A DNA stretch of 64,000 nt from Beta vulgaris subsp. vulgaris (GCF_026745355.1 NC_079202.1:46946873-47010872); one strand, 5' to 3'. Positions 24,173-36,414 are shown, counted from the first letter of the stretch. Made by a program: numbers and translations. Notes: generated by a model from the sequence alone, not told the origin.

Positions 24173-24423
24173 TTCATTCGTTTCATAATAAGTGAAACAT
24201 AGGAATTGGGCACAAGATTTAATAAATATCACTTTCAAAAACCAATAAGTCATAAAATACCCTTTTCATTATCAAAAGGAGGAGTGAGGAAAGCAAACCA
24301 CGCAAGTTTGGGATGAATACTCTTGTCATTTTGTCACTTTCTTTTTTTCATTTAAGGTATGTTTCACTTACTTTGAAACGTTCTAAAATAGTAAGTGTTT
24401 CACTTATTATGAAACGGAGGAAG
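24173..24423. mobile_element. Stowaway-like MITE (251 bp), same family as 62049-62301
   Basis: Inverted ends CTTCATTCGTTTCATAATAA and the complement of GAAACGGAGGAAG, flanked by TA on both sides (24171-24172 and 24424-24425). The interior, including GGGCACAAGATTTAATAAAT and ACTCTTGTCATTTTGTCACT, matches the copy at 62049-62301 closely. Confidence 0.85.
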
Positions 24424-24510
24424 TACTATTATATTTGGTTCTCTCTTTTTTCACTAACAAGTAATATTATTATATATGTTTCTCTTTTTCACCAAAAAGT
24501 AATACTATTA

Positions 24511-24768
24511 CTCCCTCTGTCCTCTATTAGTTTACCCGTTTTGACTTTTCACATTCATCGATGCAAAACTTTGAGTAACAACATCTCTAATCATGTATTT
24601 GTAAAAATTAAAAAATTTGATATTCCAAAACTACATATTGAGACGAATCAAACGATATTTCACATGATTATATTTTTTCTTACATATAAAGCATAAATGA
24701 TGGTCAAAGTAACAATGATGCATAGTATTATAAGTCAAAGTGGGTAAACTCATAAAAAACAGAGGGAG
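24511..24768. mobile_element. Stowaway MITE (258 bp)
   Basis: Canonical CTCCCTCTGTCC start. The complement of the right end reads CTCCCTCTGTTTTTTATGAG, and both arms continue with 'agtttaccc'. A TA target duplication lies at 24509-24510 and 24769-24770. Confidence 0.88.
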
Positions 24769-24770
24769 TA

Positions 24771-25862
24771 TATTTGTTTTTCACTTTTTCCACCCAAAAG
24801 TACTATTTTTTACCTTTTCCCACCCCATTTAATGCTAGAAGGGTCAAAAGATACCAAAAAAAATTAAATGGAATCTCCTAAAAACTAGTGAAAATAGCAA
24901 TGTAACAAATTTTAAAAAAGGCCGGAATATTATTATTATTATTATATATTATTATCAATCATTATTAGTCAATTTTGAAACCCATACTTATTTTTAAAAG
25001 AACAGGATGCACTTGTGTCAAAGCTCAAAAGAAAAAGGTTTACAAAAGACTAGTAGTTAGCGTAACAAAGAAGGGACTATAAACATAAAGGAGAAAGAAA
25101 CTCAAGCAATTAAGCTGGGAAAATAAGGCACGGATCCAGACAGCTAACAGCATGGCAGGCTACATTTTATTGTTATTATTCCCTTTGGGCCAAAGTATTG
25201 TTTATACGAGGATTTATTATGTGCTAAACTTTCTTTATACGCGGAAGAGACCATATGTCTTCGACCACGTACCAATCATATATAGTTCAAATATGCATAA
25301 AAGCCTTTTCAACATGATGTGCCCCCATATCCTCTGTTTTCAATAAATTTGCTTGCCACTTTGTATAAATAGTTCGCAATTTCATGATTTATATTTGTCA
25401 ATATCACCCCCAAAATCATATCGCCTTTACAACCACATAAAGTTGCATATTTCCTTACAACCGCAGGTCATCAAGTTCCGAACTCTCAAAATATGGAGTG
25501 AAACAATATCTCACATCGTTTTGTACTTTTAACCAAAATAAAATTGTCTTAATAGAAAACATCCTTAAATTTGTTGTATTGTATCACTATCTCTATAAAT
25601 TTTGTTAAAGTCAAAAACTACGATATATAGGTTTGAGCATTAGCGGATGCTCGTTGTGGGTCTGAATTTGGGCTCCAAGAAGTACATGCACATTAACATC
25701 GAGCCTCGAGAGGTGTGTGAGACGATCCCTTCGAAGCTTAAGTCGGTATCCAAACTCAATATATTTTAGGAAGAATGTGGACCGTGGAGTATGAGAGAGA
25801 ATGATTAGTAGTGCGGGTAAATAGGTAAATATGTTACAACCCCTTTACCTTTACCCTCATGC
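24771..25862. other. Intergenic, no gene seen
   Basis: AT-rich, including a TTA-type microsatellite at about 24928-24950. No recognisable coding exon. Confidence 0.45.
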
Positions 25863-26237
25863 TATGTTTGGATAGCAAGATTTCATTTCAAATCCCGGAT
25901 TTGGATGAAATTTATTGTTTAGATGGCATGGAATTTGAAATTATGGAATTTGTCCAAATTCTTATCAAAAGCCTATACTAGTAGAATTTAAAATTCAAGA
26001 TATTAATTTGTCATTTGAAACTCTCTCCTCATACATATCCCAACTTCATGAGTATCTATATCCCAACTTCACTCATTCTCTTTCTAATATCTATTTCTCT
26101 CTCCTCTACTAAACCTCTATTTCTCTCTCCTCTATCAAACCCCCTTTACAAAACGATGATTAGGAATTGAAATACAAACTTTAAATTCCAGATTTCAAAT
26201 CTATCATTTGAAATGAAATACAAGTTTCCAAACACTA
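25863..26237. mobile_element. TIR-bearing MITE (~375 bp), superfamily unresolved
   Basis: The left end TATGTTTGGATAGCAAGATT and the complement of the right end (TAGTGTTTGGAAACTTGTAT) form inverted repeats, extended by 'tttcatttcaaat' in both arms. The target duplication was not identified. Such 'TTTGGA' ends are common among hAT-like MITEs, but that is inference. Confidence 0.55.
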
Positions 26238-26630
26238 CCTTAGGGATATTTATAGTAGTATCTGAGTATGTGGTAGGTTTTGCTCTTTTGGCAAGATGGA
26301 CCAAATAATATCATCGACCTCCAATATATATAACGAGACAACATATCAAGTGGTAGGCCATATAAGCATATGGATTACGTGTAAATTTGACCCGTACATA
26401 GTAAGGGATAATTTAATTATTGAGTATACATCTCAAGTCTCACATCAGAAAAGATAAGGACTTACCTACTTCATGAGAGTTCATCAATGAAATTTAGTAT
26501 GAGGTCTTTTGAGAAGTAGACTAAAAACAAATTCGTGCAGGCATTGCCGAAAGCAAACAATATCATACTAATGATAGATCATTGGTAAACTCGTGGGTCC
26601 TACCTGAGTCCCAACAAATATTATATATAT
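26238..26630. other. Intergenic, nothing recognised
   Basis: No open frame of interest and no repeat signature other than TA-rich tracts near 26620. Confidence 0.5.
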
Positions 26631-27600
26631 GTTTTTTCACCAAATACTCCCGACAAATCACGAAATTCACCATATACTCGTAATGTTTCATAAATTCACC
26701 ATATACCCCGAAGTTTTCGAAAATGTTCACGGAATGCCCTTTTTCTAACGGACGTTAACTTGTCGCTAACATTATTTACAATATTGTCATTATTAACCCC
26801 TAACCCTAACCTTAACCCTAATTCTAACCCTAACCCCCTCCCTGAATCCTCTCCACCCCAGTCAAACCCACCACTCCTCCCTTTCCCTTCCCTCCGTTGC
26901 AGCCTCCTACCCCCCTACCAGTCCAGCCCTCATCCCCTCCCCTTCGATTTCTCTCTCCTCAACGCCCTCTCCTTTCTCACACCGGCTTTTCTCTCTCTTT
27001 CTCCCGTGGTTGCTGTTGTTGTTGTTTTGGTGGTGTGAACGACAAGTAAAACGCCAACAAGGCCCTGCTGTTGTTGTTTTGGTGGTGCGATCGCCAAGGG
27101 GAGAAAGAGATAAATGTCGACAAGGTTTTCTGTGCAGGTGTGAGAGAAGAGAGGGCATCGAGGAGAGAGAAATCGAAGAGGATGGGTGGGGGATGGGCTG
27201 GCAAGGGGAAGGGAGTAGGGGTTGCGGCGGAGGGGAAGGGGAGAGGGTTGGGCTGACAGGGGGAGGGGGAGGGGGTTGGGCTGACAGGGGGTTTGCGGCG
27301 GTGGATGGGAGGAGGATGGGCAAGGGAAGGGGGATGGGAAGGGGAAGGGGGTTGGGCTGGGGTGGAGGGAAGGGATGAGTTAGGGTTAGAGTTAGGATTA
27401 GGGTTAGGGTTAGAATTAGAGGATTAGGAGTTACGATCAGGGATTAATAATGGCAAAATCGTAAAACGGCAACATAACGTCGATTTGAAAAAGTGCATCT
27501 GGTGAATGTTTTCGAAAATTCGATGGTATATGGTGAACATCTGAAAATTGAGGTTGTATGGTGAATTTCGTGATTTGTCGGGGTATATGGTGAAAAAAGC
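26631..27600. mobile_element. Inverted-repeat element with telomere-like arms (~970 bp)
   Basis: The outer arms are inverted: 26631-26720 (TTTTTTCACC, then CGACAAATCACGAAATTCAC) against the complement of 27500-27600. Farther in, the left arm carries CCCTAACCCTAACC-type sequence (26797-26840) and the right arm the mirror GGGTTAGGGTTAG type (27376-27420). The centre is C-rich on the left and G-rich on the right (long GGGGAGGGGG runs, 27180-27375). The whole element could fold into one long hairpin. No transposase is seen; target duplication unresolved because the flanks are TA-rich. Confidence 0.7.
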
Positions 27601-27883
27601 ATTGTATATATGTTCTTATACATAAACCTGCACCACAAACCACGATAAGGTTTTAGATTTCCATAGTTGATATTTGGTTGATTTTCAAGGTAATCAACCT
27701 TTGTACCAAATTAGGGAAAACTGAAAAATATATTAGTCTATATAGGGTGTTTATACTGCTTTGAAACACAAATCGTTTTGCGATACGTCATTACAATGGT
27801 AATATTATGTAGATCTAGAAAAACATAATGACTCTATTGGAGACCTTACTAGTGAAAATGGATTACCATTTACTTATGTTTTA
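27601..27883. other. Intergenic spacer
   Basis: Short AT-rich spacer before the Helitron; nothing recognised. Confidence 0.45.
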
Positions 27884-28138
27884 CTAGAATTTTTTGCACG
27901 CGATGCGTGCTTGAATTTTTATAACGTGATTTTCTCAGTTGTATGAGTGATTTCTAAAGATTCTTAATTTAAGTGATTTGTGAATTGTGAGTGAGTGTTG
28001 TAAATTAATTTTTGGTAGTTTTATTTGAGTGTCAATTTTGATCTTGACATTCCTTTTGTAATTTAGAAAGGGAAGGAGGGCAAAATAGGCATTTCAAAAG
28101 AGGACACCATTGCTCCCCCTTCCCTTATATAATAGAGA
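27884..28138 (-). mobile_element. Non-autonomous Helitron (255 bp)
   Basis: On the minus strand it begins TCTCTATTATATAAGGGAAG and ends with a GC hairpin (GCACGC-atc-GCGTGC) about 10 bases before CTAG. It sits between A and T, as Helitrons do (A at 27883 and T at 28139 on the plus strand). The ends are shared with the copies at 28435, 56467 and 57649. Confidence 0.8.
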
Positions 28139-28434
28139 TATTAGTTTGCTACATTATATGATTTATATTCCATATCAATTAAATAGTTATTATAACATTT
28201 TGAATCTTGCATTATTCACATTCTTCATATTGACTAATATTGTATATAATACTATCTCCGTTTTTCATTTATCTATGTACTTTCTCTTTCATCGATTTTC
28301 TAAAGTTCTACCCTATTATAGATTACATTCTAGTTATCTAGAATTTCCATACTAAATAGGATGTATTATCGACTATATATGGTTATTTATAGAAGATTAT
28401 AATATACCTTGTTCCTTGCTTCACATAAATAACA
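28139..28434. other. Short spacer between two Helitrons
   Basis: AT-rich, with part of a 'ctccgttttt' MITE-like end near 28255. No gene. Confidence 0.4.
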
Positions 28435-29715
28435 CTAGCTTTTAATGCACGTGATGCGTGCGACGATATTTTTCCCAAATCAAACCAATACTCCCTCAAT
28501 TACCATATCCAGATTTCTGAATTTCACGCAATATTTTTTTCTCTCTCTATTCAATTGAACATCATCTTCATCAATTTCCCCCAACTCAAATCACACACTC
28601 GATTTTTTCTCTCTCTATTCAATTGAGACTGTCGATTATTAGCTGAAGATTACCTCAAGCAAGTTGTAGAGTTGGCTTTGGCAGTCATGAAATTGGCTTT
28701 CGCTTAGCCCGTCATGGATCGCCGAGCTTGCTTGCGGTCACGGCCCAAACTCTGTAGTTTATGTTGAAATTCGATTATGGGCATAATTTTTTGATTTTAA
28801 TATATGGGTTTAAGTATTTTTTTGATTTTTCCCAAATTCGAGTTCTCATATTATGTCTCAGTTTTTTTAAATATTTTTGGCACAAATATTAAAGTTATAT
28901 TAACGAAATTTATCTTTTGATTTTAAGATATGTGTTTAAGTATTTTTTTCTCAAATTCTTTTTAATATATGGGCACAAAAACAACTCGAGTCCTCATATT
29001 TTGTCTCAAAATTTTTTTATATCCAAGACACGAATATTGAAGTCATTTTTGATGAAATTTCATTTTTTTTTTCAACCATTTACGATGTAATTTTAATTTG
29101 AATTTCAACAATCTTCGAATCAAATTTCAAATAAACTGTAATTTAAGTTTTTTTTTTGGAAAAAATATAATACAAAACATATTCGTAAGAGTTACTGTAA
29201 TTTGAGTTTAATTTTACTCGAACATAGTACATATTTTTAAGATTTACTGAAGATAGAACACCACATACAATTTTATTTTCAGTAACGAACTGCGTACCTG
29301 AATAACGGTAAAAATGCGGCAAATTTCAGAGTTCCGTATTTGAGAATGTCGTGGAGCTGCAATCTATGAATAGATCTGATTTTTTTTGTATGGAGTTTGT
29401 GTTTGTAATTGAGTTTGTGTTATGGAAAAATTGATTTGAGAGGATGTTATGTCGTGTATTTTTTTTTTGTTATTATATGTAGTATTAACGTTTGGTAAGT
29501 TCTTGATTATGAATATTTTTGATTGAATTTTTTTTTATTGGTAATTTATATGATTAAATCTTATATGAGTTGATTGGGTTTAAATTTGATTTGATTGATA
29601 TTTTTATTTTGACAAGTTTATGCATGGAATTGGGATTGATTAGGTGGCCAGAGGGGCATTTTAGTAAATTACAAGGGGGACACCATTGCTCCCCTCTTGA
29701 TTTATATAATAGAGA
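28435..29715 (-). mobile_element. Non-autonomous Helitron (1281 bp)
   Basis: The minus strand starts TCTCTATTATATAAATCAAG and ends with the hairpin around GCACGCATCACGTGC and CTAG, inserted between A and T. The interior carries no Rep/helicase reading. A stretch at 28680-28760 (complement of CTTGCTTGCGGTCACGGCCC) is more GC-rich than its surroundings and could be picked-up sequence, but it is not identified. Confidence 0.75.
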
Positions 29716-32055
29716 TTATGTACCATCTGTCATTATTAACTATCCAGTAATTTCTCCCTAGCCAGATCTTACTATACATCTCTAATTTTTGACTAAAGAC
29801 AAGGTGCACCCAAGAAAAAGGGAAACATTGATTTTAGTCATCTTACCATATCGAAGAGCATGTGGATCCTCAACATAGAGCCGCACCAGACCACAAAACA
29901 ATAATGTTCAATCATAACTACATATCAAGAACTCTGCATGTGAAGGAAATTGCATGAGGTACTATTACATAGGCGCAAATCACATCTTTCACTATGATTC
30001 AATTAATGAGATAGTGAAATTTGCCACAATTCGTGAAGATATTGACGTTTTTCCACTATTGACTAGCAAGCTACTTGCGTTCCATTGGGCCCAAACCTTT
30101 TAAACCCTAACTTAGTGGCTGCCTAACTAATTCAATTATCCTTCCATGATGCTGATGTTTTTGGCAGAATGGTGGTGCTTAAGTAGTTAAGCGTGACATA
30201 CATTTCAGAAAAGTTAGGCTTGGATATAAAAAATCTAATACCCACCCAAAAAGAAAGGAATTTTTTTAACAAATGATCATATCTTCTCTAACACATAGGA
30301 GTGGACTTATGAGGTCCACAAATGAGTCTAGGTTTCTTTCCTTTGATTTGCTAAAAGAAGCATGGAGCAACAAAGAAAGAAATATTATCAAGTATTTTTT
30401 GGCTATACTATAAGTAGTGGAGCATGAGGTACATAGTATTGTCTTTTGTGATGTTTTAGTCGGTTTGAAAAACCAGCTTATTATATTAGTAGTAGTATAT
30501 CATAAATCATAATAAGTTGTGTAGTACTAGAGTTAAGAATTAATAACTTTAGTTCATAAAAACAAAACATAACAGTTTAAAAAGTTGGAATATTAAATAT
30601 GCATATAAATTAGTTGTACACATTGTTGTGTATGGTTATATTCCCCTCAAAAAAGATGTAGGTAGTTTATTAATAAATGTAGATTAGAAGTAAGCATGAG
30701 CTTCCTTTCAATTCTGTGTATAAAATGACAAGATGACATTAATAATAAATTTTGGAAGCTCATTATATATGATCTATATCATGGTAAAGTCATAATATAT
30801 ATTTTTTTTTTAACATATAGAAGAATTACTGCTCGATATAATATGAGTTTGATGGATCAAAAGTTTCATTGGTAGACCAAATGGAAAAAGTGTGTTTGCA
30901 CTGGCCTAAACAAACATATTAATATTCCGTAAAAAAATATGACAATATATTATAGGTTCTTGTGGTTAATCACTCTAATCAATTAGGTAAAACATTATTA
31001 CGAATTATTTGATAAGATTCTTGCCAATTCATAAGGCTCAAATAAAAGATGTAAGTTTGTCAATTTGCAGGGTATTTTAATCAATATATGATTAGGACCA
31101 AAAAGGTTGTATGATTAGTAAGTAAATCTGAAATATTATTCTTATTTGACGAGTTATCTTTCCCAAATTGGTTCAAACAATGTTGTGAGAATATGTTTCA
31201 GGTAGGCTGAAAGACATGAGTCAAATGTAAGAAAGAAAAAAAAAAGTCTTTAAGTTATTCTGCAGACACGCTCAGCTTATTGCTTACGGTAAGTAATAAG
31301 CTAACCGGCAACTTGGGTTGCATTCTAGTCTCACTAGTAAGAAATCAGGGAAAAGGAAGGGCCATAACTGTTTGGGTTTCATATGCTTTTTATATTTAAG
31401 ATATAAGAAAAAGAAAGGTTTCATTTTGATTTAATAAAGTTTGTTGGTATAAGAAAAAATAATGGACTATCACATGCTTATTATAACATCAGAGTATCGC
31501 TTTCAGCTGGCTGTTTGACATAACATCAAAGTATGTCAATTATGAGAAGGAATAGTTAGTAGGACTCGTTTCTCTAAGAGATAGCACACGTTTCGAGTCC
31601 TTGAAAGTTTAGAATGTTATGACTTATGAGTGTTTAACTTTTGCATTTGTTGATTGCCGTCAAAAATACTCCTAAGATTAGAAAAGCTTAAAACAAAATC
31701 GACTAAATTACTAGACTAATAAATATAAAATGATGTCTGAGTGCATATATCTTGCCTAATATTTTTGATGCCATTGAACAATTTGAAGATCTGTATATTC
31801 ATAGTAACATAGGTGCACTTAAAATATGACATTTTTTACACGAATGTGATTTCAATAACGAATCACATTTTGACTCTAATCACCTAGTTTTATTTCACAA
31901 TTTATCTTAAAATGATATGTCATTCTTATAACAAACTCAAACTATATTTTGAATTGTACTACAACAATCTGATTAAACCTTTTCTTGTTTACATTAATCA
32001 AGTCGTCTAGATGTTTTTCAGTAATCTATCACTTTCTTTTCTGTAATCAATGAAA
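29716..32055. other. 2.3-kb intergenic stretch with no recognisable feature
   Basis: AT-rich throughout with only very short open frames on both strands. I see no paired termini, no splice-consistent coding exons and no RNA gene here. Confidence 0.5.
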
Positions 32056-33479
32056 CACTAGGGGAAAAAACATAAAGGGCTGCGCAGGAAGGGCTGCGCT
32101 TTTCGTAAAAGCGCAGCCCTACTAGTGAAGGGCTGCGCCTTTTTAAAAAAGCGCAGCCCTACTAAGCAGAAGGGCTGCGCTTTTTAAAAAAGCGCAGCCC
32201 TTCACTTAGTAGGGCTGCGCTTTTTTAAAAGCGCAGCCCTTCTTACTACAGAAGGGCTGCGCTTATTTAAAAAGCGCAGCCCTACTAGTGAAGGGCTGCG
32301 CTTTTTTTAAAAACGCAGCCCTTCTGCTTAGTAGGGCTGCGCTTTTTTAAAATAAGCGCAGCCCTTCCTGAAAAAATTTGAAATTTCGGAATCGCGGGCT
32401 TTGAAATATTTAGCGGGGATTCGTCAAATATATTATCCCTCATTCTCTCTCCTCTCTCACGTCCCTCATTATTCCTTTCCTCCTTCTCTCTCATCCTTTC
32501 TTCTCTCTCATCCTCTCTTCTCTCTCAAAAACTCCCATAAACATTTGCGACAAAAACCTTGAAATGATTTGCACTAAAATGGCGACGGAGTCCGATTGCC
32601 TATTGTGATACCTTTTCGGAAGCGGAACGAGCCAACGAGTCAAACTCACGCTATGCCGTGACGTTTAGGCTTTTTAAGCCATCCGAGTTCGTTTAAGCCT
32701 CCAAATACCCATTTTAAGTTTTTCCGAATTTTTTTTTTCCTTTAAATTATGTATTTGGGTTTTGTTTTATGTATTTAAACATTATTAGGTTGTAGTTCTT
32801 GTTTTTTCAGATCTATAATGTTCTTGTATACTTCTCTTTGTTTATATATTTTATTAATGTTCTTGTATACTTCTCTTTGTTTTGATTAATGTTCTTGCTT
32901 GTATACTTCTCTTTGTTTTGATTAATGTTCTTGTATACTTCTTTGTTTGAATGTTATTCTTGTATACTTCTCTTTGTTTATTTTGATTAATGTTATTCTT
33001 GTATACTTCTCTTTGTTTATTTTGATTAATGTTATTCTTGTATACTTCTCTTTGTTTATTAGTTTTTGTTCCTTTTTTTCATTTTCGTTTCATTCTTTTT
33101 ATTGTTTTGGGTTTAGTATTTTCGTTTCGTTTCGTTTCTCTTCTCTTTGTTTAATTTCAGAAAATGTGAGATTATGAGTAAAAAAATGACAAAAAAAAAA
33201 AATTTTTTTTTTTTTTTGGTAGGAAGGGCTGCGCTAGTTAGGAAAAAGCGCAGCCCTTCTAGCCAGAAGGGCTGCGCTTTTTCCTAACTAGCGCAGCCCT
33301 TCTGGGCTAGAAGGGCTGCGCTTTTTCCTAACTAGCGCAGCCCTTCTAGCTTAAGGGCTGCGCTTTTCTAGCGCAGCCCTACTTAAAAAGTGAAGGGCTG
33401 CTACTGAAAGGGCTGCTGTCAAAAAGCGCAGCCCTACATGCCTTTTTTAGCGCAGCCCTTCTTCATTTTTCCACTAGTG
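32056..33479. mobile_element. Non-autonomous CACTA element (1424 bp)
   Basis: Starts CACTAGGGGAAAAAAC, ends with the complement of CACTAGTGGAAAAATG, flanked by the 3-bp duplication AAA (32053-32055 and 33480-33482). Both subtermini are strings of ~36-bp palindromes built on GAAGGGCTGCGC / GCGCAGCCCTTC (about seven at 32085-32366, five or so at 33222-33465). The interior has a CT-rich leader-like region (32430-32530) and a tandem repeat (32815-33065). It has no transposase and is presumably mobilised by relatives of the 37365-42800 element, whose ends and palindromes it shares. Confidence 0.9.
32815..33065. repeat. Tandem repeat inside the small CACTA
   Basis: Six to seven units of ~35-45 bp containing TCTTGTATACTTCTCTTTGT followed by a variable TTTTGATTAATGTT spacer. 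Confidence 0.85.
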
Positions 33480-33482
33480 AAA

Positions 33483-35329
33483 TCATCTTCTATCCTCACG
33501 TATTTGTATTAAATTTTACTTCTTACTCAAAGTAAATCAAAAGAAAAAAAGCAATGGTGAAAAGTGGATTGATGATGGGTATGATCACCAAGTTAGTTTC
33601 AACTTTAGAGATTTGTAAAGAGAAAAAAACTAAGCAAAAGATATATTAGCTTGAAGTGGGACGTCTTACATAAAAAAAACATTGTTAACGTATATGGGAC
33701 CTGTGATGGATATAAGTTACTCGTGTGAATGGTAAATAAAAGGGGAAAATAAATGTTAGCTAAACATTTTTTTATTATCATAGTAAGGAATATTATTTTA
33801 GAAGCAAATAAAACATATACAAGACTTTTACAATTCTCGTGGACATTAAAAAGTACATACAAACTGACCTTATTCCCTCTTTAAACCTTATTCCCTCTAC
33901 ACTCTCCCCAAACACACAAACCCTAGATGCCGTTACCTCAGCAGGCTCGCTAGTGGCCGACTGAGCGCGAGTCGCTCCACCAGTCGCTAACGAGCCTGCC
34001 TACCCCCTATCCAATAGTTAGTAGTGTCTTAGCTCTCCTATCCCATGTTTCCCCGTTTGTGTCTGCCATCGTCAAGTCGTATCTCCCCCTTCCCAAATCT
34101 CCCTCCCCCTCCTCCTAGTGTCCTATCGATTTTGTGCGTTTTATCTTTCCCCTAATTTTTTCTTATGGTTCTTTGTTTCCCTAGGCTCTGGTATGTTTCT
34201 TCCCCTTTGTCGCTCATTTCCCCTTCCCCTAGGGTTTCATTATTTTGTGCGTCTCTCTTTCCTGCTCCCCCTCGTGTCTCGTCATTCCTATTGTCGTGCA
34301 TATTCCTCTTCCTTTTCCCCTTATTAGGTGCTCTCGTGATTTGGTCAGTTTGGCTGCACGTTTCCCTTGTTCTCCCGTTTGGGCTTGTTCCCGTGCAGCT
34401 CTTCACACTTTTTTTTGGTTGTCTAGTGAAGATTCAAAGTTGAAGGTTGTTTTTTTGGTATGGTGAAGTTTTTTTAGTTGGTTTCAGTTATGTTATCTAC
34501 TTTAGTCGAAATCGAATCCATAGTGGAGAAGCTCCTGGAGTGGTTTTGTCATTGGTTGGCTTAAATCGCTTTAGGAGTCCAAATGTTAGGTAAGGTGGAT
34601 GGAAATTCTCCTTCTTAGTTAGGAAATATGGTTGTTGTTGTTCGATCGTTTGGTTTCGGGATTACAGATTCGGATCTTCCAATTCGCAAAATGGGTAAAT
34701 TCAGTCAAGCTAGTTCACCTCAAGTTCATTGTTGACTTTGGGTGTCATCACATATAAAAAATGCATATTCTGGGAGGCCTTCCAATTTTATTTGGGGTAA
34801 TTTTCGACCTCCACGCATTTTGAGTTTTCGCCCTACGAGGAAAAAACTTCCAAGTATTCTCGAAGCAGGGTCAAAAGTCACCATACAAGGTGGCTTCTTT
34901 GGTCGTTCAATCATTAGAATCACAGGAAAAAATATCCGCTCAAGGACCTTGGGGTTTATCGTCTTATGAACAAAGGGTTCATCAAGATGAAATACAAAAA
35001 TCTATATCTGAAGATCATATGGGTTGAGCATCTCAACAATCTTTCTCTCACTATGTTAGGTCTTATGTAACTAGACACATTACCCAAATCCACCAAAAGT
35101 CACTCAAGTCAAGGTTCATTTGGATTGGATCAACAATTTGGTTTTTCTTAGTAGAGAATGTAAGAGCTAGTGAAGCTCCCTTTGAAGTTTGTTTGCTTAT
35201 ATTTTATGTTTAGTTGTAATAGCATTAGGTTGTAGCTCTAGTTTTCAATTGATGTAAATTTTCACGATGTCAAAAAAATATAAGTAGGTGTAGTAAATAA
35301 CAACTAAAACTCTATAACAAAATATCTGA
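33483..35329 (+). other. Probable decayed retroposon region, unclassified
   Basis: Bases 33890-34450 are unusually C/T- and GC-rich. The stretch around 35200-35275 (phrases GTTGTAGCTCTAGTTTTC and GATGTCAAAAAAA) looks like the 3' end of a non-LTR retroposon with a short A tail. No reverse transcriptase motif is readable. Ser/Phe/Leu-rich open frames at 34118-34466 do not resemble a gene. It may be a 5'-truncated LINE or an independent insertion; I cannot decide. Confidence 0.3.
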
Positions 35330-36153
35330 GAGTAAATGGTGACTAAGCTATTCTAATTAAGGATAATCTGGCAAAAACAAAGGTGTGGAGTAAGTTGTGA
35401 GACGCTTCCATCCCACCAAAAATTAAAATTTTGGTTGGGATCGCTACACGAAGCTATTCCAATTAAGGACAATCTGGCAAATCGAGGTAGATGTATTATG
35501 TCCCTATGGTGAACAAGCAGAATTTGTAATCCATGCTTTAGTCTTATGCTCTGAAGTACAGATGACTTGGTATACTTTACCGCTTCGGTTGGATGTTCGC
35601 AACTGCTTAAGTGTTCCATTCAAGGAGTGGCGCCTAGCACTGGATGACAAGTACAACGAGAAATTAAAGCTTGGTGACGAAGGAATTCATGGTTTTTTAA
35701 GCAAAGGAAAGGGTAGGTGGAGGATGTAGTGCGTAGAGCTGTGAAAATTGTGGGAGAGTTTGAGAAGGCAAATGAAGTACCTAAAAATTTGCAACACGTA
35801 AAGGAAACTCACAAGCATTCATGGAAGCCTCGACTGTTGACTACTACAATTCAACTCTAATACTGCTTACTTTTAGGACAGCAGAATTGGGCTAGGAGGA
35901 GTGATGAGAGACGTTGTTGGTGATGTTATGATGGCCACTTGCATTACTATGCAAGGGAATGAAGATGTAGTTGTGGCAGAAGCTTTGGCAGCGCGACATC
36001 TTTAACTATAGCCATGGAAGCTGGTCTAAGTAGAGTGGTTTTAGAAATTGATAATCTTAAGGTCTATAATTATCTCCATAGAGAACAAATGTGAGAATTT
36101 AGTGTATGGCTATGTGGTTAACAACATTCTACAAATAGCTAAACATTGTATGG
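35330..36153 (+). pseudogene. LINE relic, part 1: zinc-binding RT tail (zf-RVT) and RNase H-like domain
   Basis: 35400-35710 reads like the zf-RVT region after plant LINE reverse transcriptases: 'HPTKN...FGWDR' near 35410, then CPYGEQAEFVIHALVLC, in which one Cys of the C-x2-C pair is missing. From about 35880, GLGGVMRDVVGDVMMATC, VVAEALAARH and SRVVLEIDNLKVYNYLHREQ form an RVT_3 RNase H domain with frame slips. The reading is cut at 36153 by the Copia insertion and resumes at 52946. The usual order in L1-type plant LINEs is RT, zf-RVT, RVT_3; the RT itself is not visible. Confidence 0.75.
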
Positions 36154-36414
36154 TGTTGAAGATATTGACCCTCATGACTTGCCATATGTCAGCTCAACTA
36201 CTTCAGCATAACAGTTAGTTATAATTGTTAACCTACTGTTTACATGTTATATTCAGGTTTTGTAACAGAATTAGTTTCCGTTGTAAGTCAGCAAGATATA
36301 AGCTAATGTTCCTTCATTCAGATGATGTATTATTTATTTTCTACTGAATGAAATAAACTCTCTCTTCTTCTCTTTGTAAATATCTTTATATCTAGATTCT
36401 TCTAAGCCAAATTA
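36154..36414 (+). repeat. Copia 5' LTR, left part
   Basis: Begins TGTTGAAGATATTGACCC, matching 52661 onward. It is split after 36414 by CACTA A. Confidence 0.9.

Noticed and set aside
26760..27378. Pro-rich and Gly/Arg-rich ORFs, and the idea of a true chromosome end
   Set aside because: The telomere-like motifs are short, degenerate and mirrored inside an inverted-repeat element with ordinary DNA on both sides, so this is interstitial and not a telomere.
32085..33465. CRISPR-like array
   Set aside because: The repeated palindromes have no unique spacers of constant size, lie at both ends of a CACTA element with a target duplication, and the genome is eukaryotic.
34118..34466. Overlapping Ser/Leu/Phe-rich ORFs
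   Set aside because: C/T-rich sequence gives hydrophobic, low-information readings on the plus strand and Arg/Asn-rich ones on the minus strand. There is no start context, splice structure or domain.
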